Shown: positions 1-10,131, numbered from the stretch's first letter. The stretch is 64,000 bases of DNA from Herminiimonas sp. KBW02 (GCF_003852535.1 NZ_QAJP01000004.1:668719-732718); one strand, 5' to 3'. The notes: generated by a model from the letters alone, not told the origin. Made by a program: numbers and translations.

Positions 1-1065
1 GCCATTTTCAAAGCGGTTGCCATGGTGCACAAACGTGTACGTGGTTCGTATGCAGTCACCGCGCAAATCGCTGGTTACGGCTTGCTGGCTTTCCGCGATC
101 CGTTCGGCATTCGCCCGCTGTGCATCGGTTTCAATGAAACTGATCACGGTACCGAGTACCTGGTAGCCAGCGAGTCGGTGGCGCTTGAAGGTCTGGGCTT
201 CCGTTTCTTGCGCGATGTGTTGCCAGGCGAAGCGATTTTTATCGACCTCGACGGCAAACTGTATAACCAGCAATGTGCTGAAAACCCAACGCTCAATCCA
301 TGTGCGTTTGAGTTCGTTTATTTCGCACGCCCTGATTCCATCATTGATGGTGCTTCGGTCTATGCGACGCGCCTGAAAATGGGTGAGTATCTGGCAGAGA
401 AGATCAAAAAAGAAGTTCCGCTTGGCGATATCGATGTCGTCATGCCTATCCCTGATTCGTCGCGTCCGGCTGCGATGGAACTGGCGCAAAAGCTGAATAT
501 TGAATACCGCGAAGGCTTTATCAAAAACCGTTACATCGGTCGTACCTTCCTGATGCCGGGACAGGCGATTCGTAGCAAGTCGGTGCGCCAGAAACTGAAT
601 GCAATCGGTTCCGAATTCAAAGGCAAAAATGTATTGCTGGTCGATGACTCCATCGTCCGTGGTACGACCAGCCGTGAAATCGTCCAGATGGCACGTGAAG
701 CCGGCGCGAAGAAAGTCATCTTCGCTTCGGCCGCGCCACCGGTGATGTATCCAAACGTATACGGTATCGATATGCCGACCCGTGCGGAATTGATCGCCTA
801 TGGCCGTAGCACCGAAGAAGTGTGCCGTGAGATCACTGCAGATGCATTGATTTATCAGGATATCGAAGCCTTGAAACGTTCGATCTCTGATGTGAATCCT
901 GCATTGAAGAGCCTGGAAGCATCGTGCTTTGACGGCATCTATGTGACCGGTGATATTTCACGCGACTATCTGGATCGTATTGAGTTCGCGCGTAACAATC
1001 CAAAACCGGAAGTGGACGATAGCGTTCGCTCGCAATTGAATTTGAATCTGGCACAGGTAGATTAA
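1..1065 (+). CDS. purF: Amidophosphoribosyltransferase, 3' part (5' end outside window)
   Basis: Catalyses the first committed step of de novo purine synthesis, making 5-phosphoribosylamine from PRPP and glutamine in the cytoplasm. The reading frame is open from the first base, so the gene continues upstream; about 354 residues are visible of a family length near 505. The N-terminal glutamine amidotransferase start with its catalytic Cys is outside the window. The PRPP-binding motif VLLVDDSIVRGTT is seen near 630-668, and PIPDSSRPAA near 448-477 is typical of PurF. A strong hairpin terminator follows directly. The purF-metZ order is common in Burkholderiales. Confidence 0.97.
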   Translation, partial: AIFKAVAMVHKRVRGSYAVTAQIAGYGLLAFRDPFGIRPLCIGFNETDHGTEYLVASESVALEGLGFRFLRDVLPGEAIFIDLDGKLYNQQCAENPTLNPCAFEFVYFARPDSIIDGASVYATRLKMGEYLAEKIKKEVPLGDIDVVMPIPDSSRPAAMELAQKLNIEYREGFIKNRYIGRTFLMPGQAIRSKSVRQKLNAIGSEFKGKNVLLVDDSIVRGTTSREIVQMAREAGAKKVIFASAAPPVMYPNVYGIDMPTRAELIAYGRSTEEVCREITADALIYQDIEALKRSISDVNPALKSLEASCFDGIYVTGDISRDYLDRIEFARNNPKPEVDDSVRSQLNLNLAQVD

Positions 1066-1089
1066 TTCTATTTAAGCTACGTTACTGCT

Positions 1090-1134
1090 ATGCCTGATTT
1101 GCACACGCAAGTGTGCATTCAGGCATTTTTTTCT
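1090..1134 (+). terminator. Rho-independent terminator of purF
   Basis: A two-part stem (ATGCCTGA/TCAGGCAT outside, GCACAC/GTGTGC inside, gcaa loop) is followed by a run of T. It ends about 9 bases before the metZ ATG at 1143, so it argues against the upstream GTG at 1113 as the metZ start. Confidence 0.85.
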
Positions 1135-1142
1135 TGGCCATC

Positions 1143-2384
1143 ATGACAGACTCCAAAAAATACGGCTTTACCACCACTACCTTGCATAGCGATCGCCAAA
1201 AAGAGATCGAGCACGGTTCGCTGCACAAACCTATCCATACCTCGGTCACCTTCGGCTACAACGACGCACGTGAGCTGGCTACCGTATTCCAGGGCAAGAA
1301 GCCTGGTTATCGCTACGGACGTCAGGGCAATCCGACAGTGGCAGCGCTGGAAGACAAAGTGAACAAGATGGAAGAAGGTCTTTCCACGATTTGCTTTGCG
1401 ACCGGTATGGCTGCGATAGGCGCAGTGGTACAAGCCTTGTTGCGCGAAGGTGATCATGTGGTGTCGTCGGCTTACTTGTTCGGTAATACCAATAGCCTGT
1501 GGCAAACCGTAGGCGGGCAGGGCGTCAAAATCTCCATGGTGGATGCGACCGACGTCAAAAACGTGGAAGCAGCGATCCAGCCTAACACGCGTATCGTCTT
1601 TGTCGAAACTATCGCCAATCCGCGCACCCAGGTTGCTGATCTGGCGCGCATAGGCAAGCTGTGTGCAGAGCGCGGGATCCTGTATGTAGTCGATAACACC
1701 ATGACTTCGCCGTATCTGTTCCGTCCGAAAACGGTAGGTGCCAGCATCGTCATCAATGCGCTGACCAAATCAATAGGGGGCCATGGCAATGCGCTGGGTG
1801 GCAGCCTGACCGATACTGGTTTGTATGACTGGGCGCGCTTCCCGAATATCCTGGAAACTTATAAGCGTTATCCTGCTGCACAGTGGGGTATGGCACAAAT
1901 ACGTGCCAAGTCCTTACGCGATTTTGGTGGTTCGCTCGGGCCGGAAGCGGCGCATCATCTGGCCGTTGGCGCGGAAACCATGGCGCTGCGTCTGGATCGT
2001 GAATGTGCGAATGCACTGGCTGTGGCGCAGATGCTGGAAGCAGATGAGCGTGTCGCGGCGGTGTATTACCCAGGCTTGAAGTCACACCCACAGCACGCGA
2101 TCTCGACCGAGCTGTTCCGCGCGTATGGCAGCCTGTTCAGCTTCGAACTGAAGGATGGTATCGATTGCTTCGATTATCTGAACCGCCTGCAACTGGGCGT
2201 GTCGGCCAGCAATCTCGGTGATACCCGTACGCTGGTGATTCCGGTTGCCCATACGATTTTCTATGAAATGGGTGCAGAGCGCCGCGCCAGCATGGGAATA
2301 GCAGAATCCCTGATCCGTGTTTCGATCGGGATAGAAGACACGGCTGACCTGGTGGAAGATTTCCGCCAGGCGCTGGATGCCTGA
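1143..2384 (+). CDS. metZ: O-succinylhomoserine sulfhydrylase
   Basis: PLP enzyme of the Cys/Met metabolism family that makes homocysteine directly from O-succinylhomoserine and sulfide in methionine synthesis. The protein has 413 residues, a normal length. The PLP-lysine context LTKSIGGHG is seen, with the Schiff-base lysine at about K209, and YRYGRQGNPT near the N-terminus is typical of the family. I chose ATG 1143 (MTDSKKYGF) because an in-frame GTG at 1113 lies inside the purF terminator hairpin. No good ribosome site precedes 1143. O-acetylhomoserine sulfhydrylase is the nearest alternative, but position next to purF and the sequence favour MetZ. Confidence 0.93.
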   Translation: MTDSKKYGFTTTTLHSDRQKEIEHGSLHKPIHTSVTFGYNDARELATVFQGKKPGYRYGRQGNPTVAALEDKVNKMEEGLSTICFATGMAAIGAVVQALLREGDHVVSSAYLFGNTNSLWQTVGGQGVKISMVDATDVKNVEAAIQPNTRIVFVETIANPRTQVADLARIGKLCAERGILYVVDNTMTSPYLFRPKTVGASIVINALTKSIGGHGNALGGSLTDTGLYDWARFPNILETYKRYPAAQWGMAQIRAKSLRDFGGSLGPEAAHHLAVGAETMALRLDRECANALAVAQMLEADERVAAVYYPGLKSHPQHAISTELFRAYGSLFSFELKDGIDCFDYLNRLQLGVSASNLGDTRTLVIPVAHTIFYEMGAERRASMGIAESLIRVSIGIEDTADLVEDFRQALDA

Positions 2385-2396
2385 TTTGGTGGGGTA

Positions 2397-2993
2397 TTAA
2401 GGCAGCAGTGTTTTAGCTGCCAGCGCATCCAGCACCTTGGTGCTGGGTTGCGGCACAAAAGTCTGCAGTCGTATCATGAGTGCAAGCGGCGTTGTTTCAT
2501 GCATCATCAATGAGGCCTGATTGTCTTTCACAAAACCTTGGGCGACCTGGTTTTGCAGGAAGGCGATCAGTCCGTCATAAAAACCATCTACATTCAATAC
2601 GCCTATCGGTTTCTGATGGAAACCAAGCTGTGACCAGGTCAGAATCTCAAACAGCTCTTCCAGTGTACCTATGCCGCCCGGCATCGCGACGAAACCATCC
2701 GATAGTTCTGCCATCAAGGCCTTGCGTTCGTGCATGTCCTTGACCACGTGTAAATGCGTTAGCTCTTTGTGGCCGACTTCCTTATCCATCAAGGCTTGCG
2801 GAATGACGCCGGTAGCCTTGCCACCGAGGCGCAGGATTTCATTGGCAATCACACCCATCAAGCCGACATTGCCACCGCCATAGACCAGCTCGATCTGGCG
2901 ATCGACCATTTCTTTGGCCAGTGAGCGAGCACCTTCGGCATAAACCGGTTTGACTCCATAAGACGAGCCGCAATAAACACAAAGAGATTTCAT
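2397..2993 (-). CDS. LOG-family cytokinin riboside 5'-monophosphate phosphoribohydrolase (TIGR00730)
   Basis: A 198-residue Rossmann-like protein of the LOG family, often labelled 'lysine decarboxylase' in error. Family members hydrolyse the N-glycosidic bond of AMP-type or cytokinin nucleotides. The signatures GGGNVGLMG (39-47) and PGGIGTLEE (105-113) carry the expected catalytic region. The start at 2993 (MKSLCVYCGSS) matches the family N-terminus; a longer frame to 3059 adds a non-conserved stretch. It converges on metZ with a 12-base gap. The physiological substrate here is unknown. Confidence 0.9.
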   Translation of the reverse strand: MKSLCVYCGSSYGVKPVYAEGARSLAKEMVDRQIELVYGGGNVGLMGVIANEILRLGGKATGVIPQALMDKEVGHKELTHLHVVKDMHERKALMAELSDGFVAMPGGIGTLEELFEILTWSQLGFHQKPIGVLNVDGFYDGLIAFLQNQVAQGFVKDNQASLMMHETTPLALMIRLQTFVPQPSTKVLDALAAKTLLP

Positions 2994-3076
2994 TTTCGGT
3001 ACAGGGAGAGGGTGGCTGGATGTGCTGATGTTGCAGATGCGGGTTTGCGCCAGGCGCAAACCCTGCGGTACGTGGC

Positions 3077-3673
3077 TTAAGCGGTTTTTACTGCTGCTTT
3101 GCGTGCTGCCGGCTTTTTCGCTGCAGCTTTTTTGACAGGTGCTTTTTTGACAGGTGCTTTCTTGGCTGCAGGTTTAGCTGCTGCTTTTTTCGCTACGGCT
3201 TTCTTCGCCGGAGTTTTCTTGGCAGCAGCTTTTTTGCCTGCAGTTTTCTTGGTTGCCGGTTTCTTTATGCCAGCGGCTGCCGCACCTTTATTGGTGAGCG
3301 TATCTATGCGTTTATGCAGCGCTTCCAGTTCTTTTTTGGTTGTAACGCCAAAATGATTGAGGGAGTTGGCTACCGTGTTTTCGATTAATTGCTCGAGTTT
3401 GTCCCAGGAGCTGGATGCCTGCTTGCCGACATTGTTGCTGAGTTTGAGCAAGCCGTCCGAGACATCGGCCACTTTGCTTTCGGCGATCTTGCGTGTGCGC
3501 TTTTGCAGGCTACTGCCTTTTTTTGCCAGCTTGGCGAGCACGCGTTCACCTTCTTGCTGTGTTTTGGCAAAGGCTTCGAGGCCTGCTTGCCAGATTTGCT
3601 GAGCCGAGGCGTGTACGCCGTCGCTCAATTGTTTGCTTCCTGATTTCGTTGTTTTTTTCAGTTTCTTTACCAT
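3077..3673 (-). CDS. Phasin-type polyhydroxyalkanoate granule protein with histone-H1-like lysine/alanine tail
   Basis: 198 residues. The first ~130 residues form a predicted amphipathic helical/coiled-coil region resembling the PhaF/PhaI phasin family (KIAESKVADVSDGLLKLSN, then a heptad-like LEALHKRIDTLTNKG). The last ~65 residues are almost only K, A, P and T in repeats such as KKAAAKK and KKAPVKK, like histone H1 C-termini. Known PhaF-type proteins coat PHA granules and bind DNA through such a tail, linking granules to the nucleoid. A GGAG lies 7 bases before ATG. The repeat tail is GC- and Lys-codon-biased DNA that may vary in length between strains. Confidence 0.8.
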   Translation of the reverse strand: MVKKLKKTTKSGSKQLSDGVHASAQQIWQAGLEAFAKTQQEGERVLAKLAKKGSSLQKRTRKIAESKVADVSDGLLKLSNNVGKQASSSWDKLEQLIENTVANSLNHFGVTTKKELEALHKRIDTLTNKGAAAAGIKKPATKKTAGKKAAAKKTPAKKAVAKKAAAKPAAKKAPVKKAPVKKAAAKKPAARKAAVKTA

Positions 3674-3862
3674 GTGACTTCTCCACTTTTTGGTTAAACA
3701 AAAATGCCGTTACAGGCATGACACGTCAATCAAGATGAATACTGAAGTTACGACTCATTCTACCTATGCATAGACCATAAGGAAGCAACAAGATTCACTT
3801 TTAACACTAAATAGCGAAGAGAGAGGCAGGGCGGCATGCCTGCGCGCTGGCAGGAAATGGAT

Positions 3863-4360
3863 TTATTTGATTTTACTGAGCTGGATCAGTTTGGTGCCGG
3901 CAATGCGGTCATGCAGGAACTGGCGGCTAGGATGTACATAAGCGGCGAGTGCCCACGCAGCGACGTTGGCGCAGACGATGGCAACCGACGTCCATGCCTT
4001 GGCGTCAAGTGCCCATGCAATCGCCAGACCAGGCAGGAACCAGAACCAGGCAAGGAAGTAGCGCGCGACTGCATGCTTGAAACTCAGCGTATGGTTATCA
4101 ACTGTTACCACGCGTATGCGCCAGGTTTTCATCGGCAGGGTCTGGCCGCTGTGGATCCAGAACCAGACGAAATAGGCGCCGACGACAAAGAATAGCCAGT
4201 ACTGCAAGGCATGGCGCAGGTAGAGGGCATTACGTTGCTGGAAAATCGTGGAGAACAGCAGGCCAGCGATGGCGATCACACCGAATAGCAATACGCCTTC
4301 ATAAATCATTGTAGTCAGGCGGCGTTTGATCGTAGGCGTATCAGAACTATTCAATGACAT
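3863..4360 (-). CDS. RDD-family membrane protein
   Basis: 165 residues with four hydrophobic segments (about 21-41, 52-72, 100-120 and 124-142). It ends in the family pattern RQFLHDRIAGTKLI. RDD proteins are inner-membrane proteins of mostly unknown role; some take part in ion transport. It is the last gene of a minus-strand run behind a sigma factor, DUF3619 and DUF3106 genes, with only an 18-base gap to DUF3106, so it is probably co-transcribed with them. Confidence 0.85.
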   Translation of the reverse strand: MSLNSSDTPTIKRRLTTMIYEGVLLFGVIAIAGLLFSTIFQQRNALYLRHALQYWLFFVVGAYFVWFWIHSGQTLPMKTWRIRVVTVDNHTLSFKHAVARYFLAWFWFLPGLAIAWALDAKAWTSVAIVCANVAAWALAAYVHPSRQFLHDRIAGTKLIQLSKIK

Positions 4361-4378
4361 AAGGCGAGGGCGGTAGTT

Positions 4379-5107
4379 TTATTGCGATTGTACCGCAGAC
4401 GCCGGGGCCGGCACCGCTGCCGGTGGAGGTAATGAAGGTTGTATCGCTTCCTGTCGCGGCACCGGTTGTTTCGCGGGCACAGCTTTAGGCGCCACTTTTA
4501 CTTGCGACGGATTTTGATCGTTGCTTAAGCCGTTACTGGCGCTACCGCTCAGGCGTGGCGGATTGACGATGCGCTTAGGCGGCGGCGCGGTATCAGCCAA
4601 TTGCTTTTTCTTTTCGTCCGGCAGCTGTTGATACTCTTCCCACTGCCTGGCCTTTTGTTCTGCATTCAGTTTTTTTGCGCGATTATAGTTTTCGCGCGCC
4701 AGGCGTCTTTGATCCGGAGTCAGCTTGACCCAGTCGCGCATGCGTTCCTGCATGCGTTCCTGTTCAGGCGGCGTCATGGTGGCAAAGCGATTTGCCAGTT
4801 CCAGCCACTTTTCCTTGCGGAAGGAATCCAGCTTGTGCCAGTCGCCAGCCAATGGCTCGAGCGCCTTCTTTTGCGCCGGGCTGAGTTTGTTCCATTCTGA
4901 CTTGGTACTGGTCTTGGCAGTAGGGGCCGGGCTTGCTTTGACGATAGGTTTGCTATTTGCAACCGGGGGCGTGCCCGCAGGTGCAGGCGTCGGCGCGCTA
5001 GCCGGCGCTGCTTGCGTTGCACTGGTGTATGCAAGGGACAAGGCGAAGAGGGTATTAGTGATTTTCCCGAGAGCAGATGCATTCAGGGAAAAAATCCATG
5101 CCTTCAT
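4379..5107 (-). CDS. DUF3106 protein, predicted periplasmic, with LTxxQ-like repeats
   Basis: 242 residues. An N-terminal signal peptide ends near ATQAAPA (about residue 34). An Ala/Pro-rich linker follows, then a helical region with repeated short motifs LSPAQKK, MTPPEQE, LTPDQRR, LNAEQKA and LPDEKKK. These resemble the LTxxQ repeats of Spy/CpxP periplasmic stress sensors; that likeness is my inference. The C-terminal third is Pro/Ala/Gln-rich and low complexity. The gene starts 2 bases after the DUF3619 stop, so it is very likely translated from the sigma-factor transcript. Function not established. Confidence 0.8.
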   Translation of the reverse strand: MKAWIFSLNASALGKITNTLFALSLAYTSATQAAPASAPTPAPAGTPPVANSKPIVKASPAPTAKTSTKSEWNKLSPAQKKALEPLAGDWHKLDSFRKEKWLELANRFATMTPPEQERMQERMRDWVKLTPDQRRLARENYNRAKKLNAEQKARQWEEYQQLPDEKKKQLADTAPPPKRIVNPPRLSGSASNGLSNDQNPSQVKVAPKAVPAKQPVPRQEAIQPSLPPPAAVPAPASAVQSQ

Positions 5108-5109
5108 GC

Positions 5110-5520
5110 CTATTTGTCCCCTTTTGTCAAAAATGCATCAAAACCATGATCCAAGTAAGCGGATATAGGCAAATCATCAGTTAACACTTCGGCATCAATC
5201 GATGCTGAATCCATGATTTGCTGGTGTTGTTCAAATTGATAGATGGCGAACAGGCCGAAAACCAAAGCTGCCAGCGGTACCGCCATACCCATGCGACCCA
5301 GCCAGGCCCAGCGATTGCCGGACGAAGAATCAGCGTCGCCATGGGATGCCAGTGCTGGTTGCGCGACGAAAGCAGGTGCCGTCGCAGTCTGCTTTTTATG
5401 GGATAGCGCGATTTTACGCGCAGATGCCAGGCGTTCGGCGGTGTTTGCCGAAACCTTGTTGGCGCTTTCATCCAGCGCGTGGCTTAACTTGTAAGCGAGG
5501 TCCAGTTCTTTGGTTTTCAT
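5110..5520 (-). CDS. DUF3619 single-span membrane protein, candidate anti-sigma factor
   Basis: 136 residues from MKTKELDLAYKLSHALDES. One hydrophobic helix near residues 85-102 (MAVPLAALVFGLFAIYQF) splits a cytoplasmic N-terminal helical part from a short C-terminal part. The ATG overlaps the sigma-factor stop as ATGA, which implies translational coupling. Size, topology and position directly behind an ECF-like sigma gene match anti-sigma factors, but no zinc-binding HxxxCxxC motif is present. The anti-sigma role is inference only. A longer frame extends upstream into the sigma gene and is not needed. Confidence 0.8.
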   Translation of the reverse strand: MKTKELDLAYKLSHALDESANKVSANTAERLASARKIALSHKKQTATAPAFVAQPALASHGDADSSSGNRWAWLGRMGMAVPLAALVFGLFAIYQFEQHQQIMDSASIDAEVLTDDLPISAYLDHGFDAFLTKGDK

Positions 5521-6086
5521 AGGTAAATTCCTTTGGCTTTGAGCGCCTGAGCCAAGGCATGCGTTGCACGGGAACAGTGCGTTTTTACACTTCCTTCGGA
5601 GCATCCCATTACGGCGGCAGTTTCTGCCACGTTCAGATCCTGCCAATAACGCATCAGGAAGGCTTCTCGTTGACGTGATGGGAGATTTTGTACTTCGTGC
5701 TCTATGAATTCGAGAATTTGCTTGCGTTCCAGCTTAACCAGACCGGTTTCGGAGCCGAAGCTGCCTTCCTCTGCCTCTATCATATCCATCGCGTCGAAAT
5801 TTTCCTGGTCTTCCTGTTTATTTCCAAAGCTGGAAAACAGGCTGATCCACGAGGAGCGGACTTTTTCACGGCGAAAATAATCGCGGATGGTATTTTGCAG
5901 GATGCGCTGGAACAGCATGGGTAGTTCTGGCGCCGGCTTGTCGCCGTATTTCTCTGCGAGTTTGATCATGGCATCCTGGACGATGTCCAGTGCCGATTCT
6001 TCCTTGCGAACCGCGTACACCGCCTGCTTGAAGGCGCGGCGTTCGACATCTTCGAGAAAATCCGAAAGTTCTTTATCAGTTGCCAT
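5517..6086 (-). CDS. RNA polymerase sigma factor, sigma-70/ECF family
   Basis: 189 residues from MATDKELSDFLEDV. Region 2 is visible as ALDIVQDAMIKLAEKY and FQRILQNTIRDYFRRE. Region 4 is LPSRQREAFLMRYWQ followed by the helix-turn-helix ETAAVMGCSEGSVKTHCSRA. It is the first gene of a four-gene minus-strand run with DUF3619, DUF3106 and RDD genes. Start choice: ATG 6086 gives the expected N-terminus of region 2; a TTG at 6155 would add 23 unconserved residues. No clear ribosome site precedes 6086, so the start is moderately sure. Confidence 0.9.
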   Translation of the reverse strand: MATDKELSDFLEDVERRAFKQAVYAVRKEESALDIVQDAMIKLAEKYGDKPAPELPMLFQRILQNTIRDYFRREKVRSSWISLFSSFGNKQEDQENFDAMDMIEAEEGSFGSETGLVKLERKQILEFIEHEVQNLPSRQREAFLMRYWQDLNVAETAAVMGCSEGSVKTHCSRATHALAQALKAKGIYL

Positions 6087-6602
6087 TGGATGCAGCGCAT
6101 TCGATTGAACGCTGCCTAGGGTGTTTCGGGATGAGATGTCTAAACAATTCGACAATCACGTTTTTAAACTGCACGCATGCTAGCAAAAAAGCCTCGTTTG
6201 CGGGTGTTTTTTGCGCAAAATCGTTGATTCCATACAGCTTTCCAGCGATTTAGCTTGACCTATATTGTGCAACGCAGTAACGTAGCGTTCCCCTTACCAT
6301 CTCAAAGGGTACCCATGGTCTTTCCGCATATTGCGCATGATGCAATCTTGTTGAAAGACGCGCTTCAAACAATTTGAAAGCTGTTTGCTCTAACCCGCGC
6401 CACAAGCGCGAGAAATCCGTCATTACCCCAGAACCTCTGGCTGAACGAGTCGCGTTAAGCGTCTTTTTGAAACACATACACACATGTGTGACGAATCGGC
6501 GTGACCGCACAAAAAAGGGATGCCTAAGCACTGGAGCATTTAGCGGTTTCATCAGGAGAGAGCATCCGATCAATTTCCAATGGACCTTGAAAGGACGTTA
6601 GC
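6087..6602. promoter_or_regulatory. Divergent control region between the sigma operon and ilvIHC
   Basis: 516 bases without a convincing gene. Three dyads stand out: ATTGC-N7-GCAAT at 6330-6346, TTCAAA-caa-TTTGAA at 6364-6378, and the palindrome CACACATGTGTG at 6479-6490. A possible plus-strand promoter is TTGACC (6255-6260), a 17-base spacer and a poor -10 TAACGT (6278-6283). A GAAAGGA ribosome site at 6589-6595 precedes ilvI. No Ile/Leu/Val-rich leader peptide with an attenuator hairpin was found, so control by a DNA-binding regulator is more likely than classical attenuation. Confidence 0.5.
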
Positions 6603-8353
6603 ATGACCACTGAAACAAGTACTACCAGCAATAATAAAATCGGCGAAGAACTGACTGGCGCCGAGATCGTTGTCCGTTGCCTGGCTGAAGAAGGTGTTGA
6701 ACATGTGTTCGGCTACCCTGGCGGCGCAGTGCTTTACATCTACGACGCGATTTTCAATCACAGCAAATTCCAGCATATCCTGGTGCGCCATGAACAGGCC
6801 GCCGTGCATGCTGCTGACGCATACTCCCGCAGCTCCAATAAAGTCGGCGTTTGCCTGGTGACCTCTGGTCCTGGCGTAACCAATGCCGTTACCGGTTTGG
6901 CGACTGCGTATATGGATTCGATTCCGATGATCGTCATTTCCGGTCAGGTGCCTTCGCACGCGATCGGCCTGGATGCGTTCCAGGAATGCGATACCGTCGG
7001 TATTACGCGTCCATGCGTTAAACACAATTTCCTCGTCAAGGACGTCAAGGATCTGGCAGCGACCATGAAGAAAGCGTTCTTCATTGCTACCACCGGCCGT
7101 CCAGGTCCGGTGCTGATCGACATCCCTAAAGACATCACGATGCACAAGTGCGTGTTCGAGTATCCGCAAGAAGTTGAAATGCGCTCGTACAAGCCGGTAG
7201 ACAAAGGCCACTCCGGTCAAATCCGCAAAGCGGTGCAGCTCTTGCTGCAAGCTGAACGTCCGATGATTTATACCGGCGGCGGTGTGATCCTGGCCAATGC
7301 TTCGGAAGAATTGAATCGTCTGGTTGATCGTCTCGGTTTTCCATGCACCAACACCCTGATGGGTCTGGGCGCGTACAAAGCCTCGAGCGATAAATTCGTC
7401 GGTATGCCAGGTATGCACGGCACCTACGAAGCCAACATGGCGATGCAGCACTCGGACGTGATGATTGCGATCGGCGCGCGCTTTGATGACCGCGTGATCG
7501 GCAACCCGAAACATTTCTCTGCAACCCCGCGCAAGATTATTCATATCGACATCGATCCATCGTCGATTTCGAAGCGCGTCAAGGTTGACATTCCTATCGT
7601 CGGCAACGTCAAGGAAGTGCTGGTTGAATTGCTGGCGCAACTGGATGCAGCTGACGCCAAACCGAACAGCGTTGCGCTGTCGGCATGGTGGAAACAAATC
7701 AATGAATGGCGCAAACGCGATTGCCTGAAGTTTACTGATTCGACTGAAGTCATCAAGCCGCAATCGGTGATCCAGAAAGTCTGGGAAGTCACCAAGGGTG
7801 ATGCATTCATCACTTCGGACGTAGGTCAGCATCAAATGTGGGCGGCACAGTACTATCCGTTCAACAAGCCGCGTCGCTGGATCAACTCGGGTGGTCTCGG
7901 CACCATGGGCGTCGGCTTGCCATACGCGATGGGTGTGCAAAAGGCGAATCCGGATGCAACCGTGGCCTGTATCACTGGTGAAGCATCGATCCAGATGTGT
8001 ATCCAGGAGCTGGCGACCTGCAAGCAGTACCACCTGACACCGAAAATCATTCTGTTGAACAACCGCTTCCTCGGTATGGTTCGTCAGTGGCAACAGCTGG
8101 AATACGGTTCACGTTATTCCGAGTCCTACATGGATTCCCTGCCTGACTTTAACAAGCTGGTTGAGTCTTACGGTCACGTCGGTATGAAGATCGAAAATCC
8201 GGCTGATGTCGATGGCGCACTGAAAGAAGCGTTCGACATGAAAGACCGACTGGTATTCATGAATTTCATTACGGATCAAACCGAAAACGTCTGGCCTATG
8301 GTCAAGACAGGCAAAGGTTTGACTGAAATGCTGTTGGGTTCGGAGGATCTGTG

Positions 8354-8354
<1 letters not shown>
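6603..8354 (+). CDS. ilvI: Acetolactate synthase (acetohydroxyacid synthase) large subunit
   Basis: 583-residue ThDP enzyme making acetolactate or acetohydroxybutyrate, first common step of valine/leucine/isoleucine synthesis. The catalytic glutamate lies in VRHEQAAVHAADAY (E64). The FAD/ThDP-binding regions GAYKASSDKFVGMPGMHGT and NNRFLGMVRQWQQ are clear. The ThDP/Mg motif that is usually GDG reads GEA (residues 459-461), a departure worth noting. AAAGGA lies upstream of ATG. The stop overlaps the ilvH start (TGATG), so the two subunits are coupled. It may equally be called ilvB in other annotations. Confidence 0.96.
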
Positions 8355-9900
<1,546 letters not shown>

Positions 9901-9930
9901 GATTCTTAGATCTTAAGCCGGGCATCATCC

Positions 9931-9954
9931 GGCATGTGCTTGCAAGCACATGCC
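9931..9954. repeat. Perfect 24-bp palindrome downstream of ilvC
   Basis: Each half is GGCATGTGCT, separated by TGCA. There is no T run, so it is not itself a simple terminator. It sits between the ilvC stop and the main terminator and may protect the mRNA 3' end or serve as a protein-binding site. Confidence 0.6.
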
Positions 9955-9960
9955 GCGCTC

Positions 9961-10000
9961 GGACGAAAAGCCACGCATTAGCGTGGCTTTTTTTCGTCCT
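9961..10000 (+). terminator. Rho-independent terminator of ilvIHC
   Basis: Stem of AAAAGCCACGC with its complement GCGTGGCTTTT around an ATTA loop, extended by GGACG/CGTCC, with a run of seven T. Symmetric A and T runs make it usable from either direction. Confidence 0.92.
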
Positions 10001-10131
10001 TACGTGCCTTGGATCGCTAAAAACAAATTACCTAATCTTGTAAAAAAGTGTGACGATTGCTGGTCGGAAAGAACTTAAGCAATAAGCTGGCTGTCGAATC
10101 GCAGCTTGCCTTTCTTTTACGGAGATTTCAT

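Noticed and set aside
3099-3356. Ala/Phe-rich plus-strand frame opposite the phasin tail
   Set aside because: Pure complement of the Lys/Ala repeat; a low-complexity artefact.
6250-6573. 107-codon minus-strand frame before ilvI
   Set aside because: No ribosome site or family likeness; it covers the dyads of the ilv control region.
6580-6606. Eight-codon frame MDLERTLA overlapping the ilvI ATG
   Set aside because: No ribosome site before it and no run of branched-chain codons, so not a convincing leader peptide.
6570-8093. A 507-codon open frame on the minus strand across ilvI
   Set aside because: Antisense shadow of a strongly codon-biased gene; no domain, and low-complexity His/Arg/Phe-rich composition. 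Similar long shadows opposite ilvC, purA and lysC were dropped for the same reason.
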